A DNA stretch of 64,000 nucleotides from Helicobacteraceae bacterium (GTDB lineage Bacteria; Campylobacterota; Campylobacteria; Campylobacterales; Sulfurimonadaceae), in contig CANMJR010000011.1 of NCBI GenBank assembly GCA_947498025.1, forward strand, positions 1 through 64,000, in the 5' to 3' direction. This document shows positions 39,738-48,672 of this stretch, piece after piece. Positions within the stretch are counted from its first letter, which is position 1. Each line of letters begins with the position of its first letter. The translations under genes and the position numbers were made by a program. Under the pieces are notes generated by a model. The model made no database searches. It saw only the letters and a program-made list of their open reading frames with translations, and was not told where the DNA came from.

Positions 39738-41083
39738 GGTGCTTTTTTGGAAACATTTGCAAAGACTGGATTGGAAAAAGCGTATTTCAAATCTTCTGCA
39801 AGATTGAGCAGTCCGTTGTATCCGCCGTAACTCACTTTTTTCTCTTGATTTACATCGATAAAAGAGATTTTTTTCTTGATGGCGGTGTAGAGACTTCGTC
39901 CGCCTGCGAGCAGAATATCTGCATTTTTTTCATCAATGATTTTGGACTGCTCCGAAGCGGGAGCCATCATCAAAATGCCTTCCTCTCCTAGATATTCTCT
40001 TGCTTTTTCTTTGTCCTCTGCGGTCGATTTACGCACAGAAGTCGCCACAACTTCTATGCCCAAATCTTGAAGCCCAGAAGCAATCGACCATGCTTTGTTT
40101 CCGCCCGTGTTGAGAACGGCTTTTTTTCCTGCAAACAACTTTTTATAGGGTAAAAGTTTCTCTTCAAGTTTTGCTTCTTCTTCGGCAATCACCTCTTTTG
40201 CTTTTTGGATAAGTGTTTCATCGCCGAGCGCATGAACGATTTCCATAATTGCAAAACTTGTATCTCTTTTGCCGTAAAAGGAGACGGAGACCCAAGGAAT
40301 AGCGTAATTTTCTTGCATTTTACGACATAGAGTGATGAGTGATTTTGCACAAACTATAACATTGAGTTTTGCTCGATGAGCTGTGCGGATGTTGCCAACA
40401 CGCCCATCTCCGCTGAGTGAACTAAGCACTCGGATGCCGATTTTCTCAAAGAGAGGAAGATACTCCCACATATCGCCCGTAACATTGTAATCGCCGATGA
40501 GATTGATGTCGTAAGGCGTTGTAAACTCAGGCTCTTTTGTGCCGATAAGATGCTCCAAAACCGCTTCTCCAGCCAAGCGAGAACCGAGGTTTTTGCCGCC
40601 CACAAATCCGGGAGCATGAACGGGAACAACAGGAATGGCATGTTTTTCACTTGCTTCTTTACAAGTCATGTCAATGTCGTCGCCAACCATCGCCGTAACA
40701 CAGGTAGAATAGACGAAAATCGCCTCAGGAGCGTAGTGTTCTACAATGTAATCGATAGAGCTAGAGAGGCGTTTGTCTCCGCCAAAAATAACATCATTTG
40801 TCGTGATGCCCGTGGTAAAACCCATCACGGTGTGGTTGCGTCCAGAGTAGGAGCTGAGTGTTTCACGCGTCTCCCAAGAAGCACCCAGACAAGTCTGCGG
40901 ACCATGCACCAAATGCACAGCATCGGCATAAGGAAAAAGTGAAATCTGCGCCCCGTCAAAGGCACAACCACCCGCCGCCATACCGGGTTTTGGCATGTCA
41001 CACCCCTCACCTTTTTTCTTCTCTTTGTTATGCGAACAAGCACTCTCGTTCATAAGCTCTTTTATCTTTGCACGACTTACCAT
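39722..41083 (-). CDS. nifE: FeMo-cofactor scaffold NifE
   Basis: GGCAFDGAQISLFPYADAVHLVHGPQTCLGASWETRETLSS. Confidence 0.94.
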   Translation of the reverse strand: MVSRAKIKELMNESACSHNKEKKKGEGCDMPKPGMAAGGCAFDGAQISLFPYADAVHLVHGPQTCLGASWETRETLSSYSGRNHTVMGFTTGITTNDVIFGGDKRLSSSIDYIVEHYAPEAIFVYSTCVTAMVGDDIDMTCKEASEKHAIPVVPVHAPGFVGGKNLGSRLAGEAVLEHLIGTKEPEFTTPYDINLIGDYNVTGDMWEYLPLFEKIGIRVLSSLSGDGRVGNIRTAHRAKLNVIVCAKSLITLCRKMQENYAIPWVSVSFYGKRDTSFAIMEIVHALGDETLIQKAKEVIAEEEAKLEEKLLPYKKLFAGKKAVLNTGGNKAWSIASGLQDLGIEVVATSVRKSTAEDKEKAREYLGEEGILMMAPASEQSKIIDEKNADILLAGGRSLYTAIKKKISFIDVNQEKKVSYGGYNGLLNLAEDLKYAFSNPVFANVSKKAPWEAQ

Positions 41084-41117
41084 AAATACCCCTTTGGAGC
41101 TGTATAAAAAGTGCTAC

Positions 41118-41133
41118 TGCAAGTTTTGTTCGA
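41118..41133 (-). promoter_or_regulatory. Candidate degenerate sigma-54 promoter upstream of nifE
   Basis: TCGAACAAAACTTGCA, CG-N10-GC; about 35 bp from start. Confidence 0.5.
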
Positions 41134-41182
41134 GAAAGGGGGAAAGTGGCTGTTTTATGGGATTTTAGTTATGTTTTTTAAT

Positions 41183-41239
41183 TCCACATGCCAAGACTGA
41201 ATGGCGTTTACATTTTTTTATTTTTGTTTGGCATGTGGA
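41183..41239. repeat. Hairpin with TCCACATGCCAA/TTGGCATGTGGA arms
   Basis: Perfect 12-bp inverted repeat. Confidence 0.85.
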
Positions 41240-41403
41240 TTTTTATGAAGCTTTGGTTTTTGTATGGATTCCACCTCGGGAGAGGATGAAACGAGAAAAT
41301 TTTTAATGAAGTAATTTCTAGCGTTTTAGTGAAATAGTGACTGAAATTAGATTTCGCTATAATCCGCATATACAAATATTTATACACTATAAGGTAACGC
41401 AAA

Positions 41404-42444
41404 ATGGAACTTCGTCTTAAAAATATAGGTATGATTCAAGAGGCTAATGTAAAAATTGATGGTCTCACGGTCATAGCTGGTGAAAATGATACAGGAAAGA
41501 GTACATTAGGTAAAGCGTTATTTGCATTGATTAAATCCGATAATATAGTCGAACGAACAAAGGCTTCACAACAACGAGCAAAAGAGATTTTAGCAATAAG
41601 GCTAAATTTAGTCTTTGATGGTAATGTTGCACTAAATGGAACAGCAGCTAGTATTGCTTTATTTGATAATAAAAAAGAGATAGCTTACGCAGATATTATG
41701 GGTAAAAATCTCGTGAGAACATTTAGGAGAGGAAATGATAGCGGCAATCGTTTTTTTGATGCAACTATCATTCAATCACCAATTGTTTTTGATATGGTTG
41801 ATTTTTTTAATAGTATTGGAAAAATGAAAGAAAGACAGAAATTTGATTATGAGCTTGATTTTGATATAAAATACCCTTATATTATATGGGATTTATTTGA
41901 CAAAATTTCTAAACAAAATCCTTATGCTCTTATTAAAATGCAAATTAAAATACAAGATGAAATTCAGAAAATTATAAGTGGTGAATTTAAACTAGAAAGC
42001 GGTCAATTCTTTTTCTACAAATATATGACTGCTAAAGCCCTAAAAATGGAAATGGCAAATACAGCTTTTGGAATTAAATCGTTTGGTCTATTACAACTAC
42101 TTAATGAAAATTGTTTTCTCAATAAAAAAATATGTTTAATTCTGGATGAACCAGAAGTTCATTTACACCCAAAATGGCAACTTGCAATGGCAAAAATTAT
42201 TGTTCAATTAGTTAAAAATGGAGTAACTGTTTTAGTAAACTCGCATAGCCCATATATGCTAGAAGCTTTACAAAGATATAGTGAGTTGGAAAAAGTTCGG
42301 TCAAATTTTTATCTTGCAAACGATGGTAAAATTGAACAAATTGAAGAAAGTAATAGTAAAACATTAGCTGAAATTTTCAATAAATTATCTGAACCGTTTG
42401 AAGAGTTTGAAAAAATGGATAGTGAGGCTTTGCTGAATGGCTGA
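41404..42444 (+). CDS. AAA ATPase (OLD/AAA_21-like)
   Basis: LTVIAGENDTGKSTLGKALF Walker A; ICLILDEPEVHLHPKWQ; VTVLVNSHSPYMLEAL. Confidence 0.92.
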   Translation: MELRLKNIGMIQEANVKIDGLTVIAGENDTGKSTLGKALFALIKSDNIVERTKASQQRAKEILAIRLNLVFDGNVALNGTAASIALFDNKKEIAYADIMGKNLVRTFRRGNDSGNRFFDATIIQSPIVFDMVDFFNSIGKMKERQKFDYELDFDIKYPYIIWDLFDKISKQNPYALIKMQIKIQDEIQKIISGEFKLESGQFFFYKYMTAKALKMEMANTAFGIKSFGLLQLLNENCFLNKKICLILDEPEVHLHPKWQLAMAKIIVQLVKNGVTVLVNSHSPYMLEALQRYSELEKVRSNFYLANDGKIEQIEESNSKTLAEIFNKLSEPFEEFEKMDSEALLNG

Positions 42445-42973
42445 TATTAATCAGTTTATTCGAGAATACTTTCTTTATAAAAGTACTTTTAAAATAACCA
42501 GCTTCGATGATTATAATCATGTTTATTTGTGTAATGATGAAAGTCAAGAGGTTATAAATTTTGATCAAATAATTAGCATAAAGTATCCTGACTCTAATAA
42601 ACGACCAAAATCTTTTGATGCACTTTATATTGATAATGCTGATATATACTGTATAGAATTTAAAAATCAAAAACCATCTATCATAAATAATACAGAAATC
42701 AAAGGTAAATTGGAAGATGGAAAAAGTGAATTAGATGCATTATTTACGGAATTAAATATTTCCAAAGATAATTACAATTTTATTTACTGTGTATGCTATC
42801 AAAATTGCACAGAGCCTAGAGATAGATATAAATGTGGAGTTGCAAAAGGTGCTATACAATTTGATTTAAAACAATATAAAGAAAAAGGAATTGTCAAAGA
42901 AGTTTACACAAATCATGTTGATTTTTTCACAAAACAATTCCAAAAGAAAACATCCAAAAATTTACGGTGTTAA
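42437..42973 (+). CDS. Hypothetical protein, possible PD-(D/E)XK-like nuclease partner
   Basis: FDALYIDNADIYCIEFKNQKPSI (D-x(n)-ExK pattern); 8-nt overlap with ATPase gene. Confidence 0.55.
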   Translation: MADINQFIREYFLYKSTFKITSFDDYNHVYLCNDESQEVINFDQIISIKYPDSNKRPKSFDALYIDNADIYCIEFKNQKPSIINNTEIKGKLEDGKSELDALFTELNISKDNYNFIYCVCYQNCTEPRDRYKCGVAKGAIQFDLKQYKEKGIVKEVYTNHVDFFTKQFQKKTSKNLRC

Positions 42974-43092
42974 CTAAAAACTGCACAAGCCATATCTTTC
43001 AACCTATGATAATGTAACAATCCAAGCTATTCATCATTTTTTTTCATTGAAAGGTTTTTTGACTCACAAGCACTTCCACATGCCAACATATC

Positions 43093-43335
43093 CTACGCCG
43101 TTGCCCGAAGTTTTATACCAAATGAGTTAAGAACTTTCATAACCGTTTCAAACTTTGGTTGCGAACCTTCTGTAAAAGTTTTGTATAAACTCTCACGACC
43201 AAGCCCTGTATCTTTGGCAATTTGTGACATTCCTTTCGCTTTTGCGATATTGCCAATGGCAACCAAAAGTTCGTCCATATCGCCATCACTCAAAACTTGT
43301 GAAAGATACTCTGCTATCATCTCTTTAGAATCCAA
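43093..43335 (-). CDS. HigA-like addiction-module antidote, orphan; apparent start loss
   Basis: LDSKEMIAEYLSQVLSDGDMDELLVAIGNIAKAKGMSQIAKDTGLGRESLYKTFTEGSQPKFETVMKVLNSFGIKL; upstream in-frame IAFDAARYLDS lacks ATG/GTG. Confidence 0.85.
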   Translation of the reverse strand: MDSKEMIAEYLSQVLSDGDMDELLVAIGNIAKAKGMSQIAKDTGLGRESLYKTFTEGSQPKFETVMKVLNSFGIKLRATA

Positions 43336-43499
43336 ATAACGTGCCGCATCAAAAGCGATTAAATTATTTGAATATCTCCAATCTCTTTAATTAAATAGAT
43401 ATTTCACTATTGTATCTTAACGGATACATAAAATCAAAATTTAAAATATTTTTCCTCATTCCATATGCTAATATCATAGTATAAAATATGAAAGTAATT

Positions 43500-43730
43500 T
43501 TACACTTCACATGCCTCGATAAAACCGCCTACTTCTACGCTAATGACATAATTGTCATCGACTTCTACAACATCAAAACCGTGTTTGCCACAAAATAGAG
43601 TGTTCAAGCTATCAGCCCATTCGTAAGCGTGTTCCTCGGCTTCTACTTTTGTTTCAAAACTGCATATTCTCTCTGTTGCATGTTTTATTGCACATGCACA
43701 CAACTTCTCTAAAACAACATGATGGTTCAT
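43500..43730 (-). CDS. Hypothetical protein
   Basis: 76 aa, ATG preceded by AAGGATAATCC. Confidence 0.6.
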   Translation of the reverse strand: MNHHVVLEKLCACAIKHATERICSFETKVEAEEHAYEWADSLNTLFCGKHGFDVVEVDDNYVISVEVGGFIEACEV

Positions 43731-43787
43731 TGGATTATCCTTTTAAAAATGGTGTTGCATAGAGTGTGCTAGTCAAAATTTGACTTG

Positions 43788-43817
43788 TTGGTATGTGGAA
43801 ACATTTCCACATACCAA
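43788..43817. repeat. Perfect hairpin TTGGTATGTGGAAA/CCACATACCAA
   Basis: Inverted repeat immediately upstream of cowN copy 1 promoter. Confidence 0.85.
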
Positions 43818-43822
43818 CATAT

Positions 43823-43839
43823 CTAGCTTGAAAATTGCA
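43823..43839 (+). promoter_or_regulatory. Candidate sigma-54-like promoter of cowN copy 1
   Basis: CTAGCTTGAAAATTGCA; conserved at cowN copy 2. Confidence 0.45.
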
Positions 43840-43861
43840 CTTTCATTTAAAAAGGAACTTC

Positions 43862-44161
43862 ATGCTCACAAAAGATAGATACATTACTTTTGAAAATATT
43901 GACTGTTATGAAAATGCAAAATCTGTTTTGGATGCTATGTATGAACTTTTTGAACAAAATCCTGCTGCTCAGGACAAATTCTGGAAACGCTTTGAGAGTA
44001 AGTTGCCGGAGGATTACGCCAACAATCATGTAGATGATTTGGGTAGAGATATACTCTATGAAGTGTGCTCCAATGTTTTTTACATCGAAGAGCTTTTTGA
44101 AAAACATGACTTTACAAAAGGGATGGATTTGCTGAAATGTGCGGAGTTTGATTGCTGTTAG
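43862..44161 (+). CDS. cowN: CowN-like N2-fixation sustaining (CO protection) protein, copy 1
   Basis: MLTKDRYITFENIDCYENAK...ELFEKHDF; ATG at 43862 after AAAAAGGAAC. Confidence 0.8.
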   Translation: MLTKDRYITFENIDCYENAKSVLDAMYELFEQNPAAQDKFWKRFESKLPEDYANNHVDDLGRDILYEVCSNVFYIEELFEKHDFTKGMDLLKCAEFDCC

Positions 44162-44211
44162 AACTAAATGAACACCCTACAAAACAGTAGGGTAAACAAA
44201 ACTTCTAAGAA

Positions 44212-44676
44212 TTAAATTTTTTTATACTTTTGCATAAACATATTTAATTGATTCGCAAACTTTTCTACATCTTTTTGGGTAAACGGTGGTGGACCTTTTG
44301 TAATTTCACCGCTCTCTCGCAGGCTTTGCATCAGGTTTCTCATCGCTAAACAGTGCTTTACATTATCTACGCTATAAAGTTCTCCCCTGTGGTCTATGGC
44401 ATGTGCATTTTTACTTATTACTCTGTCTGCCAGCGGTATATCGGCGGTGATGGCTAGGTCACTCTCTTGTATCAATTCTACTATTTTATTGTCGGCTTCA
44501 TCTGCACCGGCTTCAACTACAAGATATTGTATGTTTTTAGATTTACCTAGAGTAACAATTTTGTTTGAAACTACAAAAGTTTGAATGTTCAGTTTTTCTA
44601 TGGTACGAAAAAGTACCGGCTTTAAGAGGTTTGGAAGGGCATCCCCGTCTATGTAAATGGTGAAAATTTTACTCAT
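44212..44676 (-). CDS. YaiI/YqxD family protein (DUF188)
   Basis: IYIDGDALPNLLKP...VEAGADEADNKIVELIQESDLAITADIPLADRVI. Confidence 0.92.
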   Translation of the reverse strand: MSKIFTIYIDGDALPNLLKPVLFRTIEKLNIQTFVVSNKIVTLGKSKNIQYLVVEAGADEADNKIVELIQESDLAITADIPLADRVISKNAHAIDHRGELYSVDNVKHCLAMRNLMQSLRESGEITKGPPPFTQKDVEKFANQLNMFMQKYKKI

Positions 44677-44709
44677 TATAAATCTTTTTCAATAATATTT
44701 TTACATGCT

Positions 44710-44741
44710 AAGTGTGGACTGGGTTCAATCAGTCCACACTT
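44710..44741 (-). terminator. Hairpin terminator downstream of pyk
   Basis: AAGTGTGGACTG...CAGTCCACACTT. Confidence 0.7.
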
Positions 44742-44748
44742 ACAAACC

Positions 44749-46200
44749 TCAGGCATCATCCAGCAGGCGAAAAAACTCCATCTCTTGCTCTCTCAATACT
44801 CTGATTGTATTTGTAGAACCTTCAACACCCACAGGATCGCCGGCTGTCAAAATATAACATTTATCAAGATGCAGTACTCTTTTGTCAAAGCCTTTGTTCA
44901 TAACCTCTTTCATCATCTGTCCCAAAGAGTCACCTTTTACTAAAAAGGCAGGAACAACGCCCCAGCAAATAGTTAAAAATCTGGAAGTTTTTAGATCATG
45001 CGCAACAGCATAAATATCACGGCGAGGACGATAGCGAGCCAGTCTTCTAGCCGATGCACCCGTGGTTGTGAGTGCGATTATCCCCCAAGCATCCACGTCT
45101 TCACAAAGTCTTGCCGCCGCCTGATTTATACTGTCGGTTGCATCGCAGACATGAAATTTTGAATATTTGTTAAATGGATAAATTTTTTCTGCACCTTGAA
45201 TAGTTTTGAGCATTGTATCCACCGCTAAAACAGGATTATGCCCTACCGCACTCTCTTCTGAGAGCATAACAGCGTCTGTACCGTCTAAAACTGCATTTGC
45301 AATATCGCTTATTTCTGCGCGCGTTGCTCTCTCTTTTTCAGTCATAGAGAGTAACATTTGAGTCGCAGTGATAACCGGTTTTGCAGCCTCGTTTGCTTTT
45401 TTTATAAGCATCTTTTGAAGAGTCGGCACTTCATAAAACGGCACCTCAATGCCCAGATCACCGCGAGCGACCATAATTCCGTCGCTTGCTTCTAATATTT
45501 CATCAATATTTTCTATGGCATCAAATTTTTCAATCTTTGCAAAAAGCTGAACATTACCGCCATGCTGTTTGATTATTTTTCTGGCTTGAATCATATCTTC
45601 TGCATTTTGAACAAAAGAGATTGCCATAAAATCAACATCATTGTTAATTCCCCAGAGCATATCTTTTTTATCTTTTTCTGTAATTATCTCTATGCCTAGG
45701 TGTGTATTTGGAAAATTCACACCCTTTTTAGAAGAGAGCATCCCGCTATTTTCTACTGTTACTTTTACACTCAGCTCCGATGCTTCAATAACCTTTGTGC
45801 GAATCATTCCATCGTAGAGATATACGAAATCACCGATATTAAGTTGCTTTAATATCAAAGGTTGATTTATACATGTGCGGTAACTATTTTTGCTCAGTTG
45901 AACACCGATAATCTCCTCTGCAACGAACTCAACAGTGTCATTCTCTTCTAGCTTAAACGGCTCATCAATCCTGCCGACGCGAATTTTCGGACCGCTTATA
46001 TCCTGCATTACTCCAACGAGTAACCCTGTATTTTTCTCTACTTGCCGAATTCTTTGCAAAACATCATAATGATACTCATGTGTTCCATGTGAAAAATTTA
46101 AACGAAATACATTGACGCCCGCTAAAACAAGCTTCTGAATTACCTCAAGTGAATCAGAGGCGGGTCCAATGGTTGCCAAAATTTTGGTTCTTTTTCTCAT
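44749..46200 (-). CDS. pyk: Pyruvate kinase
   Basis: RTKILATIGPASDS; MVARGDLGIEVP; TATQMLLSM. Confidence 0.95.
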   Translation of the reverse strand: MRKRTKILATIGPASDSLEVIQKLVLAGVNVFRLNFSHGTHEYHYDVLQRIRQVEKNTGLLVGVMQDISGPKIRVGRIDEPFKLEENDTVEFVAEEIIGVQLSKNSYRTCINQPLILKQLNIGDFVYLYDGMIRTKVIEASELSVKVTVENSGMLSSKKGVNFPNTHLGIEIITEKDKKDMLWGINNDVDFMAISFVQNAEDMIQARKIIKQHGGNVQLFAKIEKFDAIENIDEILEASDGIMVARGDLGIEVPFYEVPTLQKMLIKKANEAAKPVITATQMLLSMTEKERATRAEISDIANAVLDGTDAVMLSEESAVGHNPVLAVDTMLKTIQGAEKIYPFNKYSKFHVCDATDSINQAAARLCEDVDAWGIIALTTTGASARRLARYRPRRDIYAVAHDLKTSRFLTICWGVVPAFLVKGDSLGQMMKEVMNKGFDKRVLHLDKCYILTAGDPVGVEGSTNTIRVLREQEMEFFRLLDDA

Positions 46201-46314
46201 CTGTCTCTCTCCTGATTGAAATAGTTAGATTATATTATCATAATATCATTATAAATGAGTTACTTACTTTTAGTATACTTTGTTAAAATACAAAAAAATT
46301 TCTAAGTGGTTTGA

Positions 46315-46974
46315 ATGTTTATTAAAATTCTCCTATTTCTGCTCATCTCTTTACAGCTATTCGCTATTCCATTGAAAGAGGGATCTAAAATAGAATCGGC
46401 AATAAAAGAGCTGTACGAAAAATCATATCAGGATATTAAAATAAATAAAATTTCTATATATTCGAGAGGAAGTATAAAATCTTTTGATAGTAACTACGAT
46501 GTGAATATAAAGCAGAGCAGTAATCTCTCAAAAAAAGGGATTATTTACATACGAACAGAGAGCAATAAAAAAATATTTTTTGATTATGAGATAGATGCAG
46601 AGGTAAGCGTCTATTTCACAAAAAAAACTATAGAAAAAGGAGCCGAGTTATCGACTCTTAATATTATCAAGAAGAATATTCCTCTTGATAAATTTAGATT
46701 TATGCCTGTACGGGAGAGTGATTTAGATGGTTCGCAGAGTAAAAATCAGCTACGAGAGAATCAAATTATTGCACTCAAAGATATTGAGAGCGTCATTTTG
46801 GTAAAGAGAGGTGAGGGAGTGAGTGTAAAAATAGATGATGAGGAGGTATCTCTTTCGCTGAGTGCTGAGGCTCTCAAAGATGGTAGATTCGGTGATATTA
46901 TTAGCGTTAAAAAAAGCGATGGAAAACAGTTAAAAGTAAAAGTTATAGGTCAAAATAGAGTGGAGATAAGATGA
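46315..46974 (+). CDS. flgA: Flagellar basal body P-ring formation protein FlgA
   Basis: LRENQIIALKDIESVILVKRGEGVSVKI...GDIISVKKSDGKQLKVKVIGQNRVEI SAF-type C-domain. Confidence 0.85.
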   Translation: MFIKILLFLLISLQLFAIPLKEGSKIESAIKELYEKSYQDIKINKISIYSRGSIKSFDSNYDVNIKQSSNLSKKGIIYIRTESNKKIFFDYEIDAEVSVYFTKKTIEKGAELSTLNIIKKNIPLDKFRFMPVRESDLDGSQSKNQLRENQIIALKDIESVILVKRGEGVSVKIDDEEVSLSLSAEALKDGRFGDIISVKKSDGKQLKVKVIGQNRVEIR

Positions 46975-47510
46975 AAAATCGTAAAATAGTTGTAGCAACA
47001 AGCGGTGCCAGCGGTGTGAATTTAGGATTAAAAACTCTTGAACTGCTTCCGGCATCCGTTGAGAAACACTTCATAATGTCTAAAAACTCTGAAATAGTTT
47101 TAAAAAAAGAGATGAAAAAGATAGCAAATGTAACCCTGCATGAAAACGAAGATATATCTGCAAGCATCGCCTCCGGCTCTTTTGGAGTAGATGCCATGAT
47201 AATCGCACCCTGCAGCATGAATACCCTTGCAAAGATAGCATGCGGGATCTCCGACAATCTTGTGACGCGCTGTGCAGCTGTGATGATTAAAGAGCATAAA
47301 AAACTTATATTAGCTCCAAGAGAGATGCCCTTCTCTGCCATCGCCTTAGAGAACATGCACAAATTAGCCTCTTTGGGAGTCATAATCGCTCCTCCCGTTA
47401 TGGCATACTACTCGGAACAACTCACACTTGAAGAGATGGAAAACTTTATCATCGGCAAATGGTTTGATTTGCTCGGCATAGAAAACAACCTTTACAAAAG
47501 ATGGGAATAA
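46971..47510 (+). CDS. ubiX: UbiX family flavin prenyltransferase
   Basis: KIVVATSGASGVNLGLKTLELL...IIAPCSMNTLAKIACGISDNLVTR. Confidence 0.93.
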   Translation: MKNRKIVVATSGASGVNLGLKTLELLPASVEKHFIMSKNSEIVLKKEMKKIANVTLHENEDISASIASGSFGVDAMIIAPCSMNTLAKIACGISDNLVTRCAAVMIKEHKKLILAPREMPFSAIALENMHKLASLGVIIAPPVMAYYSEQLTLEEMENFIIGKWFDLLGIENNLYKRWE

Positions 47511-47511
47511 A

Positions 47512-48003
47512 ATGAAAAAGATAGCACTCTACCCTGGGACTTTTGACCCTGTTACAAACGGACATTTTGACATAATCGAGAGGGCTTTGAACCTTTTTGA
47601 CGAGGTAATAATTGCAGTTGCAATCTCGACGGACAAAAAGCCGATGTTTACGCTTGATGAGCGAATAGAGATGACAAAAGAGGCTGTAAAAGAGTTGAAA
47701 AATGTAAGAGTTGTTGGTTTTAATAACCTCACGGTGGATTTGGCTCGTGCAAATAATGCGACTATTTTAATCAGGGGGCTTCGGGCACTCAGCGACTTTG
47801 AGTACGAACTCCAATTGGGATACCTCAATAATTCGCTTGATGACACTATAGAAACAGTCTATTTGATGCCAAAACTCCAACATGCTTTTATAAGCTCTTC
47901 TATAGTGAGAAACCTGCTTAAGTTAAACGGAAAAACAGAACACCTTCTTCCAAAAGAGGTGCAAAAAATTATCGGGGGTATGACTGCATGTACATTACAA
48001 TAG
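47512..48003 (+). CDS. coaD: Phosphopantetheine adenylyltransferase
   Basis: ALYPGTFDPVTNGHFDIIERA; ILIRGLRALSDFEYE. Confidence 0.96.
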   Translation: MKKIALYPGTFDPVTNGHFDIIERALNLFDEVIIAVAISTDKKPMFTLDERIEMTKEAVKELKNVRVVGFNNLTVDLARANNATILIRGLRALSDFEYELQLGYLNNSLDDTIETVYLMPKLQHAFISSSIVRNLLKLNGKTEHLLPKEVQKIIGGMTACTLQ

Positions 48004-48563
48004 AAGGGATTGATACCGCCGGTAAGAGTACGCAAATAGATAAACTCTCGCAAGCATTTCCAGATGCAATTATCACAAAAGAGCCGGGTGCCACCCTCAT
48101 CGGAAAAGAAATAAGAGAGATGGTTCTAAGTGCAAAAGCGCAGAGTAAAAAAGCTGAATTTTTACTCTTTTTGGCAGACCGTGCCGAGCATATAAAAGAG
48201 GTTGTTGAGCCAAATTTGGACAAAATGATTATCTCAGACAGAAGTGTTGTAAGTGGCGTAGCTTACGCTTTGATTCAGGGTGAAATAAGCCAAACAGCAA
48301 TTCTGCATCTTAATAGATTTGCTACAAACGGTATTTACCCGGAGAAAGTTTTTTTATTAAAACTGACAAAAGGGGAGCTTGAGTTTCGACTCTCACAAAA
48401 AGAGCTGGACGGAATCGAGCTAAGAGGTTCCGAGTATCTTCTAAAAATTCAAGATGCCATAGTTGAAGCCTCAAAACTCCTTGGGCTGGAGCTTGTAGAG
48501 ATAGATGCAACCAAAACAATAGATGAAATTACAGATGAGATATTAAAGAGTATCAATTCATAA
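47988..48563 (+). CDS. tmk: Thymidylate kinase
   Basis: MYITIEGIDTAGKSTQIDKL; ISDRSVVSGVAY. Confidence 0.94.
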   Translation: MYITIEGIDTAGKSTQIDKLSQAFPDAIITKEPGATLIGKEIREMVLSAKAQSKKAEFLLFLADRAEHIKEVVEPNLDKMIISDRSVVSGVAYALIQGEISQTAILHLNRFATNGIYPEKVFLLKLTKGELEFRLSQKELDGIELRGSEYLLKIQDAIVEASKLLGLELVEIDATKTIDEITDEILKSINS

Positions 48564-48672
48564 CATGATTTTTTGTAATGAAACCATAATCCTGTGTCAA
48601 TTAAATAAAAGATAAAAATGGTATCCTTTCGCTTCAAAAAAATCATATATAAAAATAGAGATAGTAAGGAAA

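Noticed and set aside
40550-41055. Plus-strand ORFs opposite nifE
   Set aside because: Antisense of a well-conserved gene.
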